NCBI RefSeq assembly: GCF_016598485.1
Contig: NZ_JAEMUW010000017.1
Span: 62,001 to 126,000, forward strand
Length of the DNA stretch: 64,000 nucleotides
Direction: 5' to 3'
Origin: Micromonospora coerulea
GTDB lineage: Bacteria > Actinomycetota > Actinomycetes > Mycobacteriales > Micromonosporaceae
This document shows positions 25,354 to 33,875 of this stretch, piece by piece. The position numbers and the translations under genes are program-made. Under the pieces are notes generated by a model that made no database searches, had not been told where the DNA came from, and saw only the letters and a program-made list of their open reading frames with translations. The first letter of the stretch is position 1, and every line of letters starts with the position of its first letter.

Positions 25354-26306
25354 GCCGGATCCCCCGTCACACGAATTCGTGGGTCGATGACCGAGTAGAG
25401 CAGGTCAACGAAGAAATTGATCACGATGTAGGCCGTCGCGGTCAGCAGGACGACAGCCTGGATCACCGGGTAGTCCCGCTGGAACACCGCATCGATGGTC
25501 ATCTTGCCGAAGCCCGGGAGCCCGAAGATCTGCTCGGTGACGACCGCGCCGGATATCAGGCCTCCGAGTTGGAGGCCCACGATCGTCACCACCACGATGA
25601 GGCTGTTCCGAAGAGCATGCCGGGTGATGACCGCTCGCGGCCGAAGACCCTTCGCCTTCGCCGTACGCACATAGTCCGAGGAGAGCGAGTCCAACATCGC
25701 GGATCGCGTCTGTCGCATGATGATGGCGGCGAGCCCCGTGCCGAGAATCACGGCCGGCAGGACGATGTGGTGCAGGTTGTCCACCGGATCCTGCAGCAGC
25801 GGCACGAAGCCGGAGGCCGGAAACAGCCCCGTCGCCACGGAGAGGTAGAGGATCGCGAGCAGTCCGAGCCAGAAGTGCGGCACCGACAGACCCACCAGTG
25901 CCAGTCCGTTGGCCAACCACTCCGCCGGGTGCCCGCGGCGTACCGCCGCGAGCACACCGGCGCCGACGCCCAGCACCGCGGCGATGAGGATCGCCAGGAC
26001 GGAGAGCTCGGCCGTCACGGGCAGGGCCGTCGTGAGCATCGACGAAACCGGCGTCCCGGTTCGGATCGAGACCCCGAAGTCCCCTTGCACAGCGCGTTCC
26101 ACGTACTGCGCGAACTGCAGTGGCAGCGGCTGGTCCAGCCCGTAGTGGTGACGGATGGCCTCCAGCGCCTCGGGCGACCGGTCCTCTCCTGCCAGTGCGA
26201 GCGCCGGGTCCCCGGGCAGGGCCCGCACACCGAGGAACACCACGACGGTCGACAACAGCAGGGTCAGCGCTGACTGCCAGGCGCGCCTGAGTAGGTAGCG
26301 GATCAC
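25350..26306 (-). CDS. Oligopeptide ABC transporter permease, OppB type
   Basis: 318 aa. The N-terminal MIRYLLRRAWQSALTLL, ALPGDPALAL and the later TAKAKGLRPRAVITRHALRN and GLPGFGKMTIDAV are typical for OppB/DppB. About six membrane helices. A GTG start follows the binding-protein stop by six bases; the stop overlaps oppC. Confidence 0.93.
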   Translation of the reverse strand: MIRYLLRRAWQSALTLLLSTVVVFLGVRALPGDPALALAGEDRSPEALEAIRHHYGLDQPLPLQFAQYVERAVQGDFGVSIRTGTPVSSMLTTALPVTAELSVLAILIAAVLGVGAGVLAAVRRGHPAEWLANGLALVGLSVPHFWLGLLAILYLSVATGLFPASGFVPLLQDPVDNLHHIVLPAVILGTGLAAIIMRQTRSAMLDSLSSDYVRTAKAKGLRPRAVITRHALRNSLIVVVTIVGLQLGGLISGAVVTEQIFGLPGFGKMTIDAVFQRDYPVIQAVVLLTATAYIVINFFVDLLYSVIDPRIRVTGDPA

Positions 26307-26312
26307 GGGGAC

Positions 26313-27986
26313 CTACTTGGTGAACCCGGCGAAGGCCGCTCGGATCACGCCGTCCGGGAAGACCTGCAGGCCCTGCACCTTCTTGGAGACGGCGGTCAGG
26401 TTCCGCTGCCGGTAGAGGTAGATCAGCGCGTCATCCTGCTGGAGGATCGTCACCGCCTGCCCGTACAGCTTCTTGCGCTCCTCGACGTCGTTCGACTGAC
26501 GAGCCTCGGTCAGCACGGCATCGAGCTGGGTATTGCTGTAGCCGGAGACGTTCTGGCTTCCGCCGGTACCGACGAAGTTCGTGATGTTGGCATCCGGGTC
26601 GATCCGCCCGCTCCAGCCCAGCTGCAGCAACTCGAAGTTGCCGCGGTCCTGCTCGTCGAGCAGGGAGGAGTACTCCACCGGATTGATCTTCAGGTCGAAT
26701 CCGCCCTCCTTGACCATGGCCTGCAGCGCCTGCGCGAGGCGCAGCGTGTCGGGCGTGTTCGACGCGAGCATCGTCACCGGATACGGCGTCTGAACGCCCG
26801 CTTCGCTGAGAAGTTGCTTGGCCTTGGCCGGATCGTGCGCCGGGCAGGTCTGCGCCTCCGGGGACGAGAACGGGCTGGCGGGAGAGATCGGCGAGCAGGC
26901 GACACCGAAGAGCCCGTTGAAGACCGCTTGAACAAGGGCCTTCCGATCGATCGCGTACTCGAAGGCCTGTCGGACCTTGGCGTTCTTCGCGATGGGACGG
27001 TCGATGGGCTTGGGCGGTGTCCCGACGCCGTCGACGTTGCCGATGTTGAAGGTGAGGCCCTGGTACCCGAGAGACTGCGACTGCAGGACGGAGACAGCGG
27101 GGTCCGCTCGCAACGAGCCGACATCCTGGGTGGAGATGCTGTCGGCGACCTGGGCGTCGCCGGAGCGCAGGTTGGCAGCGCGGATGCTCGCGTCGCTGAG
27201 GATGTGCCATGAGATGGCGTCGAGGTGGACCTTCGCAGCGTCGTAAAAGTTGGGGTCCTTTACGACGTCGATGGAGTTCTGCGGCACCCGTTTGGCGAAC
27301 TTGAAGGGTCCGACGCAGACCGGCGCCGAGGCGAAGTTCTCTCCCAGGCTGCCCAGCGCCTTCGGGCTCATGATCATTCCGGCGCGGTCCGCCAACGCTC
27401 CGACCAGGGGCGCGAACGGCTGCTTCAGGTGAACGACGACCGTCTGGGGATCAGGCGTGTCCACGTTCTCGATGGGGCCGAGTTCGCTCTTGCGCGCCGA
27501 CCTTGTGAGGGTCAGGTGTCGTTGCAGGGTGGCCTTCACCGCAGCGGAGTCGAACTGCGTTCCGTCCGCAAAGCGTGCGCCCTGACGCAGCGGGATTGTC
27601 ACTGTCCTACCGTCGCTGCTGATGGTGGGGAGGGCGGTCGCGAGCTGCGGCACGACCTGCGCCTGCTCGTTCACGTCGTAGAGCTTCTGGCACATCGCCT
27701 GGAAGACGTAGCGCGAGTAGAGGCTCCGCGACAGGCTCGGGTCCAGGGCGTCGGGCTCCGCGGAGAGTGCGATGACCAGCTTGCCGCCTTGCTTCACCGC
27801 AGCGGGGTCGGCCGGCGTACCGAAGAAATCCTGGCTCGCCGACTGGTTCCCATCGGACTGGCCGCCGCCCCCGTTGTCCGACACCGGTGAGCAGGCCACG
27901 ACGGTGCAGGCAACGACCGCCGCCACCGCGACCCGGAGTGGAGCGGGCCTCCCCGGGCTGGTTTCGCTGAAGAAGAGGTTCGTCAT
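26313..27986 (-). CDS. Peptide ABC transporter substrate-binding lipoprotein
   Basis: 557 aa family-5 extracellular solute-binding protein. A signal peptide ends in a lipobox (VVAC, Cys32; Cys27 also possible), followed by a Gly/Ser/Gln-rich linker. Core motifs include KLVIALSAEPDALDPSLSRSLYSRYVFQ split over the first lobe and VRQAFEYAIDRKALV in the second. The open frame reaches 28454, but the ATG at 27986 has GAGGAG at ten bases and starts the signal peptide. It is the first gene of the operon oppA-B-C-D-F-ggt. Glutathione-type or other gamma-glutamyl peptides are plausible ligands because of the terminal GGT gene. Confidence 0.92.
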   Translation of the reverse strand: MTNLFFSETSPGRPAPLRVAVAAVVACTVVACSPVSDNGGGGQSDGNQSASQDFFGTPADPAAVKQGGKLVIALSAEPDALDPSLSRSLYSRYVFQAMCQKLYDVNEQAQVVPQLATALPTISSDGRTVTIPLRQGARFADGTQFDSAAVKATLQRHLTLTRSARKSELGPIENVDTPDPQTVVVHLKQPFAPLVGALADRAGMIMSPKALGSLGENFASAPVCVGPFKFAKRVPQNSIDVVKDPNFYDAAKVHLDAISWHILSDASIRAANLRSGDAQVADSISTQDVGSLRADPAVSVLQSQSLGYQGLTFNIGNVDGVGTPPKPIDRPIAKNAKVRQAFEYAIDRKALVQAVFNGLFGVACSPISPASPFSSPEAQTCPAHDPAKAKQLLSEAGVQTPYPVTMLASNTPDTLRLAQALQAMVKEGGFDLKINPVEYSSLLDEQDRGNFELLQLGWSGRIDPDANITNFVGTGGSQNVSGYSNTQLDAVLTEARQSNDVEERKKLYGQAVTILQQDDALIYLYRQRNLTAVSKKVQGLQVFPDGVIRAAFAGFTK

Positions 27987-28015
27987 TGGGAGCTCCTCAA
28001 GTGGGCGATTCGGGG

Positions 28016-28045
28016 AGCGTATGTTGTATACGATGCATGGCGCAA
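28016..28045 (-). promoter_or_regulatory. Promoter with GntR operator candidate for the peptide-importer operon
   Basis: On the minus strand TTGCGC (28045-28040) and TACGCT (28021-28016) are spaced 18 bases and could be -35 and -10. The GTATAC palindrome (28026-28031) lies inside the spacer, in the 9-mer TCGTATACA that is also found between the YoaK and GntR genes. Regulator binding here would block polymerase. Confidence 0.5.
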
Positions 28046-28441
28046 GGGATCTCAAGGTGGCCGCCGTACGTCCGCACGCCTGATGATCATGGATAGACCC
28101 CGCCCGTGGTTGGGGTCGGCCAGCCGCCGGCTGTCCGCCCGCCCCTGCCCCTTGGCCGCACGGCAGACATCCATTCAGCAGCGACCGGCCGGGCCGGGCC
28201 GAGGGATGACCCGCACTGTTCATGGCGGGACGTGCCCTCTTCGAATACGAGGTCCCGCACCCCAGGACGCCCACGGATCGACCATGGCCACCAGGCGGAC
28301 CATCGCGACGGGTAGCGCCGCGCGGCCGTCGAGCAGAGCCGCGGCGCGGCTCAATCTTGCTCAATCTTTTCTTATCGCAAACAAAGGGAAGTATCGATCC
28401 CGGCGCGTTTCCTGGACGGCGCGCGACCGGTTGTACCGGGC
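28046..28441. other. Intergenic region without a supported gene
   Basis: About 400 bases between the divergent peptide-importer operon and the membrane-protein gene at 28442. No reading frame here shows the genomic third-position GC pattern over a useful length. The only features seen are the promoter on its left edge and a tandem 10-bp repeat with AT-rich sequence at 28349-28392. Confidence 0.5.
28349..28368 (+). repeat. Tandem 10-bp direct repeat GCTCAATCTT
   Basis: Two exact adjacent copies (28349-28358 and 28359-28368) followed by TTCTTATCGCAAAC, an AT-rich patch 74 bases before the start of the next gene. Position and spacing of one helical turn suggest an activator or regulator site near a promoter. 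Confidence 0.5.
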
Positions 28442-29713
28442 GTGACGGCGACATCCCCCGCCATCGACACGATCCCGTCGGCCACGCTGCCCCGATGGCG
28501 CATCACCTGGGCGGAACGCGAGAACGACCGGCGACGCCGCGCGCACCACGCCGAGATCGAAGCCTGGGTTCGGCGCAACGACCAACTGATCCGGCTGCAG
28601 ATCGAGGCCGCGACGTTCCGCGGGTACGCGCAGCCGCGTACCGGCCTGCCGGTCGACCTCGACGACGACGAGGTCATCTACCGGGTGCTGCCGGCCGCGG
28701 AACTGGTCGAGGCCGAGGCACGGCACGGTTTCGGACTACCCACGCCGGGGCTCACCGTCGCCACCACCAGCATCGACGCACCCGGCCGAACCCTGCCGAG
28801 GGGTCTGCGGGTCGTCGACGCCGGCATGGCCGTCGTGACCGACCGTCGGGTGGCCTTCGCCGGGCGCGAGAGCGGGCGGGAGTGGACGTACGCGGACATG
28901 GTGGGACCCGCGCACCACCCCGACACCCCGATCACCCTGCTGCACACCACCGACGGAAGGCGGCTCACCGGGCTGCTGGTGCCGACCGCCGCGACCGTGA
29001 ACTTCCGCTTCTACCTCACCCTCGCCTTCGCCGCCGCAGCCGGCCAACGCGCCGCCGTCGCCGCGCAGATCGACGCCCTGCGGGACGCCCACCGGCGCGC
29101 GCGGCCGACGCCACCGCCACCGGCCGAACCGGAGCACGCCCCGCTGACCGCGGTGCGTCCCGATCGCCGGCTGGCCACCGTCGCCGCGGTCGTCGCGTTG
29201 ACCTTCGCGACGGTGCCCGTCGGCGCGTTCGGTGCGGAGCGCGGCGGCCCGCCGTACCGGGCTTACTCAAGCGCCGGCGTCGCCACCACCGGCGGGTCGC
29301 ACACCATCGGCGCCACCGCCCAGAGGAGCCTCGACGAGTCGACGACACCGGACAGCCGTGCGCCGGCGTCGCCGGCCGCGGAGCCGCCGACTGCGCCGAC
29401 CGGTGCCGGGCCAGGCGTAGCCGGAACGGTCCTGCGCCCGCGCCCGCCGAGCCGGGCCACCTCCGCCGCGCCGACCGTCATGGTCACGGTTCGGGCTGGC
29501 CCCCCGACCCCGACCACCCCTGCTGCGCCGACCACCGGCCCGGCCCCGACCCCGACGCCGCCCCCGAGCACGGACCCGACCACGGATCCGACCGCGGGTC
29601 CGGACCCGACCACCGGGTCCCCGTCGTCGGAGCCCGTTCTGGTCAACCTCTGTCTGGACCCGCTACGGCTGCCACTGGCGGAGCGGCTCCTCTGCCCATC
29701 ATCGACCCGATGA
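28442..29713 (+). CDS. Uncharacterised membrane-anchored protein with Pro/Thr-rich tail
   Basis: 423 aa, family not recognised. Residues ~1-235 form a soluble, probably cytosolic alpha/beta domain rich in Arg (RITWAERENDRRRRAHHAE, RVVDAGMAVVTDRRVAFAGRESGREW). The latter part resembles PH-like domains that read 'visible in other proteins as VVTDRRVAF...GR', but this is only a suggestion. One hydrophobic segment follows (~238-258: ATVAAVVALTFATVPVGAFG), then ~165 residues of low-complexity Ala/Pro/Thr sequence ending near LCLDPLRLPLAERLLC. The GTG at 28442 is used, with no clear ribosome site. It stands alone between two regulated units. Confidence 0.65.
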   Translation: MTATSPAIDTIPSATLPRWRITWAERENDRRRRAHHAEIEAWVRRNDQLIRLQIEAATFRGYAQPRTGLPVDLDDDEVIYRVLPAAELVEAEARHGFGLPTPGLTVATTSIDAPGRTLPRGLRVVDAGMAVVTDRRVAFAGRESGREWTYADMVGPAHHPDTPITLLHTTDGRRLTGLLVPTAATVNFRFYLTLAFAAAAGQRAAVAAQIDALRDAHRRARPTPPPPAEPEHAPLTAVRPDRRLATVAAVVALTFATVPVGAFGAERGGPPYRAYSSAGVATTGGSHTIGATAQRSLDESTTPDSRAPASPAAEPPTAPTGAGPGVAGTVLRPRPPSRATSAAPTVMVTVRAGPPTPTTPAAPTTGPAPTPTPPPSTDPTTDPTAGPDPTTGSPSSEPVLVNLCLDPLRLPLAERLLCPSSTR

Positions 29714-29772
29714 GTCACCGCGCGGGCGTCGCGCGACGGGAGATCGCCCGGAGTCAGCCCGGGCCAGCGGGA

Positions 29773-29808
29773 AGCCCCGGCTCAGGATGGCGTTGCCGAG
29801 GCGGGGCT
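29773..29808. terminator. Imperfect hairpin between convergent genes
   Basis: AGCCCCGGCTC (29773-29783) pairs with GAGGCGGGGCT (29798-29808), 11 bp with one mismatch, between the stop of the membrane-protein gene and the convergent subtilisin gene. No U-run. Confidence 0.5.
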
Positions 29809-29843
29809 GCGTTGCTGCCCGCGGCCGGGCGTTCCGCTCGACG

Positions 29844-30902
29844 TCAGGTGCGGGGCGCGGCCACGGCGGCCTGGGCGTCGATGATTCCCCAGCCGTACGG
29901 CGGCGAGTAGGCGCCGCGCAGCCCGACGACCGGGGTGCGGGCGGTCGACATCAGCACCGAGTACACGTTGTCGAGGCTGCGCGCCTGGGCGAAGAGCAGG
30001 GCCGCGACTCCCGACACGTACGGCGTCGCCATCGAGGTGCCCGCGTAGGCGTCGTAGTCGCCCTGCCCGCAGTTCGCCGAGCCGGCGCCGACCGGGACGC
30101 TGGACCACACGTCGTCGTCGCAGTTGACCAGGCCGGCGCCACCAGGGGCGGCCACCGCCTTCAGGTCAGCCTTCACGCCCAGGTTCGAGTACCACGCCTT
30201 CACCTCGTTGCGGTCGGTGGCGGCGACGCAGAGGGCGCCCGCCTCCCAGGCCGGGGTGTCGCACAGGGGCGCCGTCTCGTTGCCGGCCGCGGCGATGACG
30301 GCGACGCCTTTCGCCTGCGCGTACGCGATCGCCTCGGTGACGGCGGACTCGAGCCCGGTGAGGGTGAGGGCCTGGGAGCCCGGCAGCGCGCCGAGACTCA
30401 GGTTGACCACCTTGGCACCGTGGTCGGCTGCGTAGCGGACGCCCGCGGCGATGTCGGCGAAGCTGCCGCTGCCCGCCTCCAGCACCTTGATCGGCATGAC
30501 CTCCGCGTCGGGGGCGACGCCCGCGACGCCGAGACCGTTGCCGGTGGCGGCGGCCGCGATGCCCGCCACGTGGGTGCCGTGCTCGTCGCCGGCGTCGGCC
30601 ATGCCGTTGGGGCCTCGCCAGTCGCCGTTGCCGCAGGAGGCCGGCCCGCAGTCGACGAAGGTGGCGCCGGGCACGAGCTTGGACGTCAGGTCCGGGTGGC
30701 TGAGGTCGACGCCGGTGTCCACCACCGCGATCACCACACCGGTTCCCGTGCTGGCTCCCCAGGCCTGTTCGGCATGGATCTGCCGCAGGCCCCACTGCTT
30801 GTCGTACAACGGATCGTTGACAGCCGCCTGCGCGGGCGTTGCGGCGACGGCCACGAGGGCGGTGGCCAACGCGGTGCCGGCGAGTAACCGAGCGATCGAC
30901 AT
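29844..30902 (-). CDS. Secreted S8 subtilisin-family serine protease
   Basis: 352 aa. A Sec signal peptide (about residues 1-26, ending AQAA) is followed almost directly by the catalytic domain. The triad is Asp62 (VVDTGVD), His111 (DEHGTHVAG) and Ser290 (AGTSMATPYVSG), with oxyanion Asn208 (AAAGNE). Four or more cysteines suggest disulfides. There is no inhibitor I9 pro-domain and no C-terminal anchor, so it resembles thermitase-like enzymes that lack a long propeptide. The ATG at 30902 is preceded by GAGGAG. Expected to be an extracellular endopeptidase. Confidence 0.93.
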   Translation of the reverse strand: MSIARLLAGTALATALVAVAATPAQAAVNDPLYDKQWGLRQIHAEQAWGASTGTGVVIAVVDTGVDLSHPDLTSKLVPGATFVDCGPASCGNGDWRGPNGMADAGDEHGTHVAGIAAAATGNGLGVAGVAPDAEVMPIKVLEAGSGSFADIAAGVRYAADHGAKVVNLSLGALPGSQALTLTGLESAVTEAIAYAQAKGVAVIAAAGNETAPLCDTPAWEAGALCVAATDRNEVKAWYSNLGVKADLKAVAAPGGAGLVNCDDDVWSSVPVGAGSANCGQGDYDAYAGTSMATPYVSGVAALLFAQARSLDNVYSVLMSTARTPVVGLRGAYSPPYGWGIIDAQAAVAAPRT

Positions 30903-31008
30903 GGGATATCTCCTCAGGATGCGACAACGGTTCAGCTATGGCATCGGTGAGGAGCCGCCAGACGTAACAGCGGACGAAGGCATCGAGCCCGGCCGGTCCG
31001 CTCGCCGA

Positions 31009-31083
31009 TCAGACCGCGCAGAACTCATTGCCCTCCGGGTCGGCCATCACCACGTGGTCGAGCCGGCCGTCCACAACATCCTC
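31009..31083 (-). pseudogene. Remnant of a VOC/glyoxalase-like gene (C-terminal end only)
   Basis: The last ~23 codons of a minus-strand frame read GRLDHVVMADPEGNEFCAV and stop, matching the C-terminal strand of VOC-family proteins (DPEGNEFC). Upstream sequence in any frame shows no further similarity. The piece is too short to fold and looks like the end of a decayed or truncated gene. The remaining region 30903-31347 shows no other gene. Confidence 0.4.
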
Positions 31084-31347
31084 ACGCAGCCCCGTTTCAC
31101 CCCGCCCGGCCCGCGGGAAGTACATCGCCGGTCGCGCAAGGGCACGGCGAGACATGCGAGGTTGCGCTGAGCCACCATGGACGTACGCAGGGCAGACGTA
31201 ACCGCGACGAAATATTGACGTCACCTCACGCACATCGTTGAATGTCGGAGTGGTCGGACACGTCGGAGCGGCCTCGACCCGGATCACGGTCACGGCCGCT
31301 GCGACCGAATTCGCGGCCGGATCATCGGGATCCGTCGTCAGGTTGCC

Positions 31348-32424
31348 GTGGGTGCGGTGGACAGTCGGGTGAACGAGCGCCGGCGAAGGATGCTGCTCAC
31401 CGCGGCGTTGCACGTCGTCTCGCACGGAATCGCCGTCAGCTACTGCCTGATGACCTTGCACCAGCCACATCGGTCCCTCATGCTCGCGGCCTACGGCTGC
31501 GGAATGGCGTCCGGCCTCGTCGGCCTGTGGGCAGCCCAGAAGGTGAGCACAAAGGCCTCGGGGTACCGCATCTCGTTCACCATCCTGCTGATCACGCTCG
31601 TCGTGGCGACGCTCGGCGCGTACTGGGACGGCGGCGCCGCCTCACCGGCCGCCGTGGGTTTCGTGACCACGGCCGTTTTCGTCGCCAGCCACACCCCGCG
31701 CCTGCCGCTGATGACGGGGCTCGCGGCGCTCACCGTCGGGACCTACCTCGCGGTCGCCGCCACGGGACGACCGGCGCCCCCCGGGCACGTCTTCCTCTAC
31801 GTCGCGGCCATGGTGGTGCTGATCTCGGTGTGCTCCGCGCAGGCACGGATCCTGGCGCGGCAGCGATCCCAGCTCCGTTCGCTCGCGGAGCTCGACCCGC
31901 TCACCGGCGCCCTCAACCGGCGCGGCCTGGCCGAGTTCACCAAGCACCTGTTCCGGAGCGGCTGTCGCCCGGGCCCGTCCCTGCTGTGTCTGGATCTCGA
32001 CGACTTCAAGCTGGTCAACGACCGCCTCGGACACGCCGCCGGCGACCGGCTGCTACAGCGGACGGTGGCCGCGACCCGGGAGGTGCTGCGCGCCGGGGAC
32101 GCCATCGCCCGGGTCGGCGGTGACGAGTTCGTGGTGGTGCTGGTGGACGCGGACGACGTCACCGCGCGGACGGTGCTGACCCGGATCGACGCGGCGGTGC
32201 GCCCGGACGCCCCCGTCAGCATCGGCTCGGCCACCGCGCCGCAGGACGGCAACACCCTCGAAACCCTGATGCAGGTGGCCGACCAGCGCCTCTACCGGAT
32301 GAAACTGGAACACCGCCCCACCGCCGGACCGCCGCCGCAGGACCGCCCCGACCTGCTACCCAGCCGCCCGGACGCGCTCGGCGTGCGGACGGCCGGTCAG
32401 CGGCCTGGGTGGTCACCCGGGTAA
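31348..32424 (+). CDS. Membrane-bound GGDEF diguanylate cyclase
   Basis: 358 aa. Residues ~15-165 contain about five to six membrane helices (no known sensor domain). The GGDEF domain starts at ~178 with LDPLTGALNRRGL and carries DLDDFKLVND and the intact active-site motif RVGGDEF, so it should make cyclic di-GMP. The inhibitory RxxD site is not evident before the motif. The C-terminus adds ~40 Pro-rich residues. GTG at 31348 is the most upstream of three in-frame GTGs (31348, 31357, 31369); the true start is uncertain by a few codons. Confidence 0.88.
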   Translation: MGAVDSRVNERRRRMLLTAALHVVSHGIAVSYCLMTLHQPHRSLMLAAYGCGMASGLVGLWAAQKVSTKASGYRISFTILLITLVVATLGAYWDGGAASPAAVGFVTTAVFVASHTPRLPLMTGLAALTVGTYLAVAATGRPAPPGHVFLYVAAMVVLISVCSAQARILARQRSQLRSLAELDPLTGALNRRGLAEFTKHLFRSGCRPGPSLLCLDLDDFKLVNDRLGHAAGDRLLQRTVAATREVLRAGDAIARVGGDEFVVVLVDADDVTARTVLTRIDAAVRPDAPVSIGSATAPQDGNTLETLMQVADQRLYRMKLEHRPTAGPPPQDRPDLLPSRPDALGVRTAGQRPGWSPG

Positions 32425-32483
32425 CGCGCGTGGACCGGCGCCGGGTGGGACGGGGCCATCGTCGCGCCGCCCGGCCGCGGCGG

Positions 32484-33776
32484 TCAGTAGAGCAGGTAGG
32501 GCTGGCGCTGCCGGTCGAACGCGGCCAACTCGTCGGCCCAGGCGCCGACCACGTCGGCCACGTCGGCGCCCGCGTCGATCATCGTGCGCAGCCGGGGCGA
32601 TCCGGTGAGCTTATCGATCCAGTACGGCCGCAGTTGGTCCCAGGCGTCCTGCCGCCACGCGAACGCCGGGTACTTCCGCGCCTCCACCAGCATCGCGACC
32701 CCGGTCCGGATCGGGTCGTACGCGCCCCGGTCGACGATCTTGACCTCGACGCCCGCGCAGGGCTTGTTGAGCAGCGCCGGCTTCTGCCCGGCCGAGGTCG
32801 GCGAGAAGTACGCCTCCCGAAACCGCACCCCCGGCAGGTTCCGGGCGTTGAGCCGGTCACCCCAGTGGTAGTCGAAGTCCGTCGCCAGGCCGCCGATCAG
32901 CTCGAACGGGCGGCAGGTGCCGCGCCCCTCGGTGATCGACGCGACGCCCTCGAAGAGGCAGGTGCCCGGGTAGACGAGCGCGGTGTCCGTGGTCGGCATG
33001 TTCGGGCTGGGCAGCACCCAGGGCAGATCGGTGTCGGCGGCGAGCCGGTCCCGCTTCCAGTGCCGGCACTGCACCACGTGCAGCTCGACCGGCCGTCCCG
33101 CCTCGGCGGGCAGGAACTCGGCGTTGAAGAAGCGCGCGAGCTCGCCGACGGTCATGCCGTGCTGCTGCACGATCTCCTTGAGACCCACCCCGGAGGTGTA
33201 GCCGGCGGTCATCATCGGGCCGTACGCCCGGCCGCCGACCGGGTTCGGGCGATCGAGTACGACGTACCGCTTGCCGAGCCGGGCCGCGGCGAGCATCGAG
33301 GTGTACATCGTCCAGATGTAGGTGTAGAAACGCGCCCCCACGTCCTGGATGTCGAAGACCGCGGTGTCCATTCCGGACTGCGTGAACATGGCCTCCCACT
33401 TGGCCTGCGACGCGCCGTACGCGTCGTAGACGGTGATGCCGGTCCGGGCGTCCGTGCCGGTGCCCTCGCTGCCGCCCGCCTGGGCCGAGCCCCGGAAGCC
33501 GTGCTCGGGACCGAACGCCGCGACCACGTTCACCTGGCCCGAGGCGTGCATCAGGTCGACCAGGTGCCGATAGGCGGAGTCGACGCCGGTCGGGTTGGAG
33601 ATCACCCCCACCCGCTGCCCGCGCAGCTCGGCGAAGTCGGAGCGCACCAGCGCGTCCAGGCCGGTCTCGACGAGGCGAATGCCCGGGTCGGCACTGCCGG
33701 GTGAGGCGGTCACGGTCGTGGCGAGGGCGCCGGCGGTGACCGCTCCGGCGCCGGTGAGGAAGGTTCTGCGCTCCAT
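32484..33776 (-). CDS. namZ: Secreted DUF1343 exo-beta-N-acetylmuramidase, NamZ type (GH171)
   Basis: 430 aa. The N-terminus MERRTFLTGAG followed by a hydrophobic run is a Tat-like signal. The body matches the DUF1343/YbbC family: GVISNPTGVD, FGPEHGFRG, DIQDVGARFYTYIWTM, VLDRPNPVGG, PSPNMPT and the family end. In Bacillus subtilis NamZ removes terminal MurNAc from peptidoglycan fragments for recycling; the same role is inferred. The ATG at 33776 has GGAGG at six bases. Single gene, convergent with the diguanylate cyclase gene. Confidence 0.9.
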   Translation of the reverse strand: MERRTFLTGAGAVTAGALATTVTASPGSADPGIRLVETGLDALVRSDFAELRGQRVGVISNPTGVDSAYRHLVDLMHASGQVNVVAAFGPEHGFRGSAQAGGSEGTGTDARTGITVYDAYGASQAKWEAMFTQSGMDTAVFDIQDVGARFYTYIWTMYTSMLAAARLGKRYVVLDRPNPVGGRAYGPMMTAGYTSGVGLKEIVQQHGMTVGELARFFNAEFLPAEAGRPVELHVVQCRHWKRDRLAADTDLPWVLPSPNMPTTDTALVYPGTCLFEGVASITEGRGTCRPFELIGGLATDFDYHWGDRLNARNLPGVRFREAYFSPTSAGQKPALLNKPCAGVEVKIVDRGAYDPIRTGVAMLVEARKYPAFAWRQDAWDQLRPYWIDKLTGSPRLRTMIDAGADVADVVGAWADELAAFDRQRQPYLLY

Positions 33777-33875
33777 CGGGTGCCTCCAAGCAGCTCAGCT
33801 CATCGAAACTTAGCTACATACAGGTGGTGGGTCAAGGAAAGATACCTACGGATGTCGACCGGATGAGCCGCCCGG

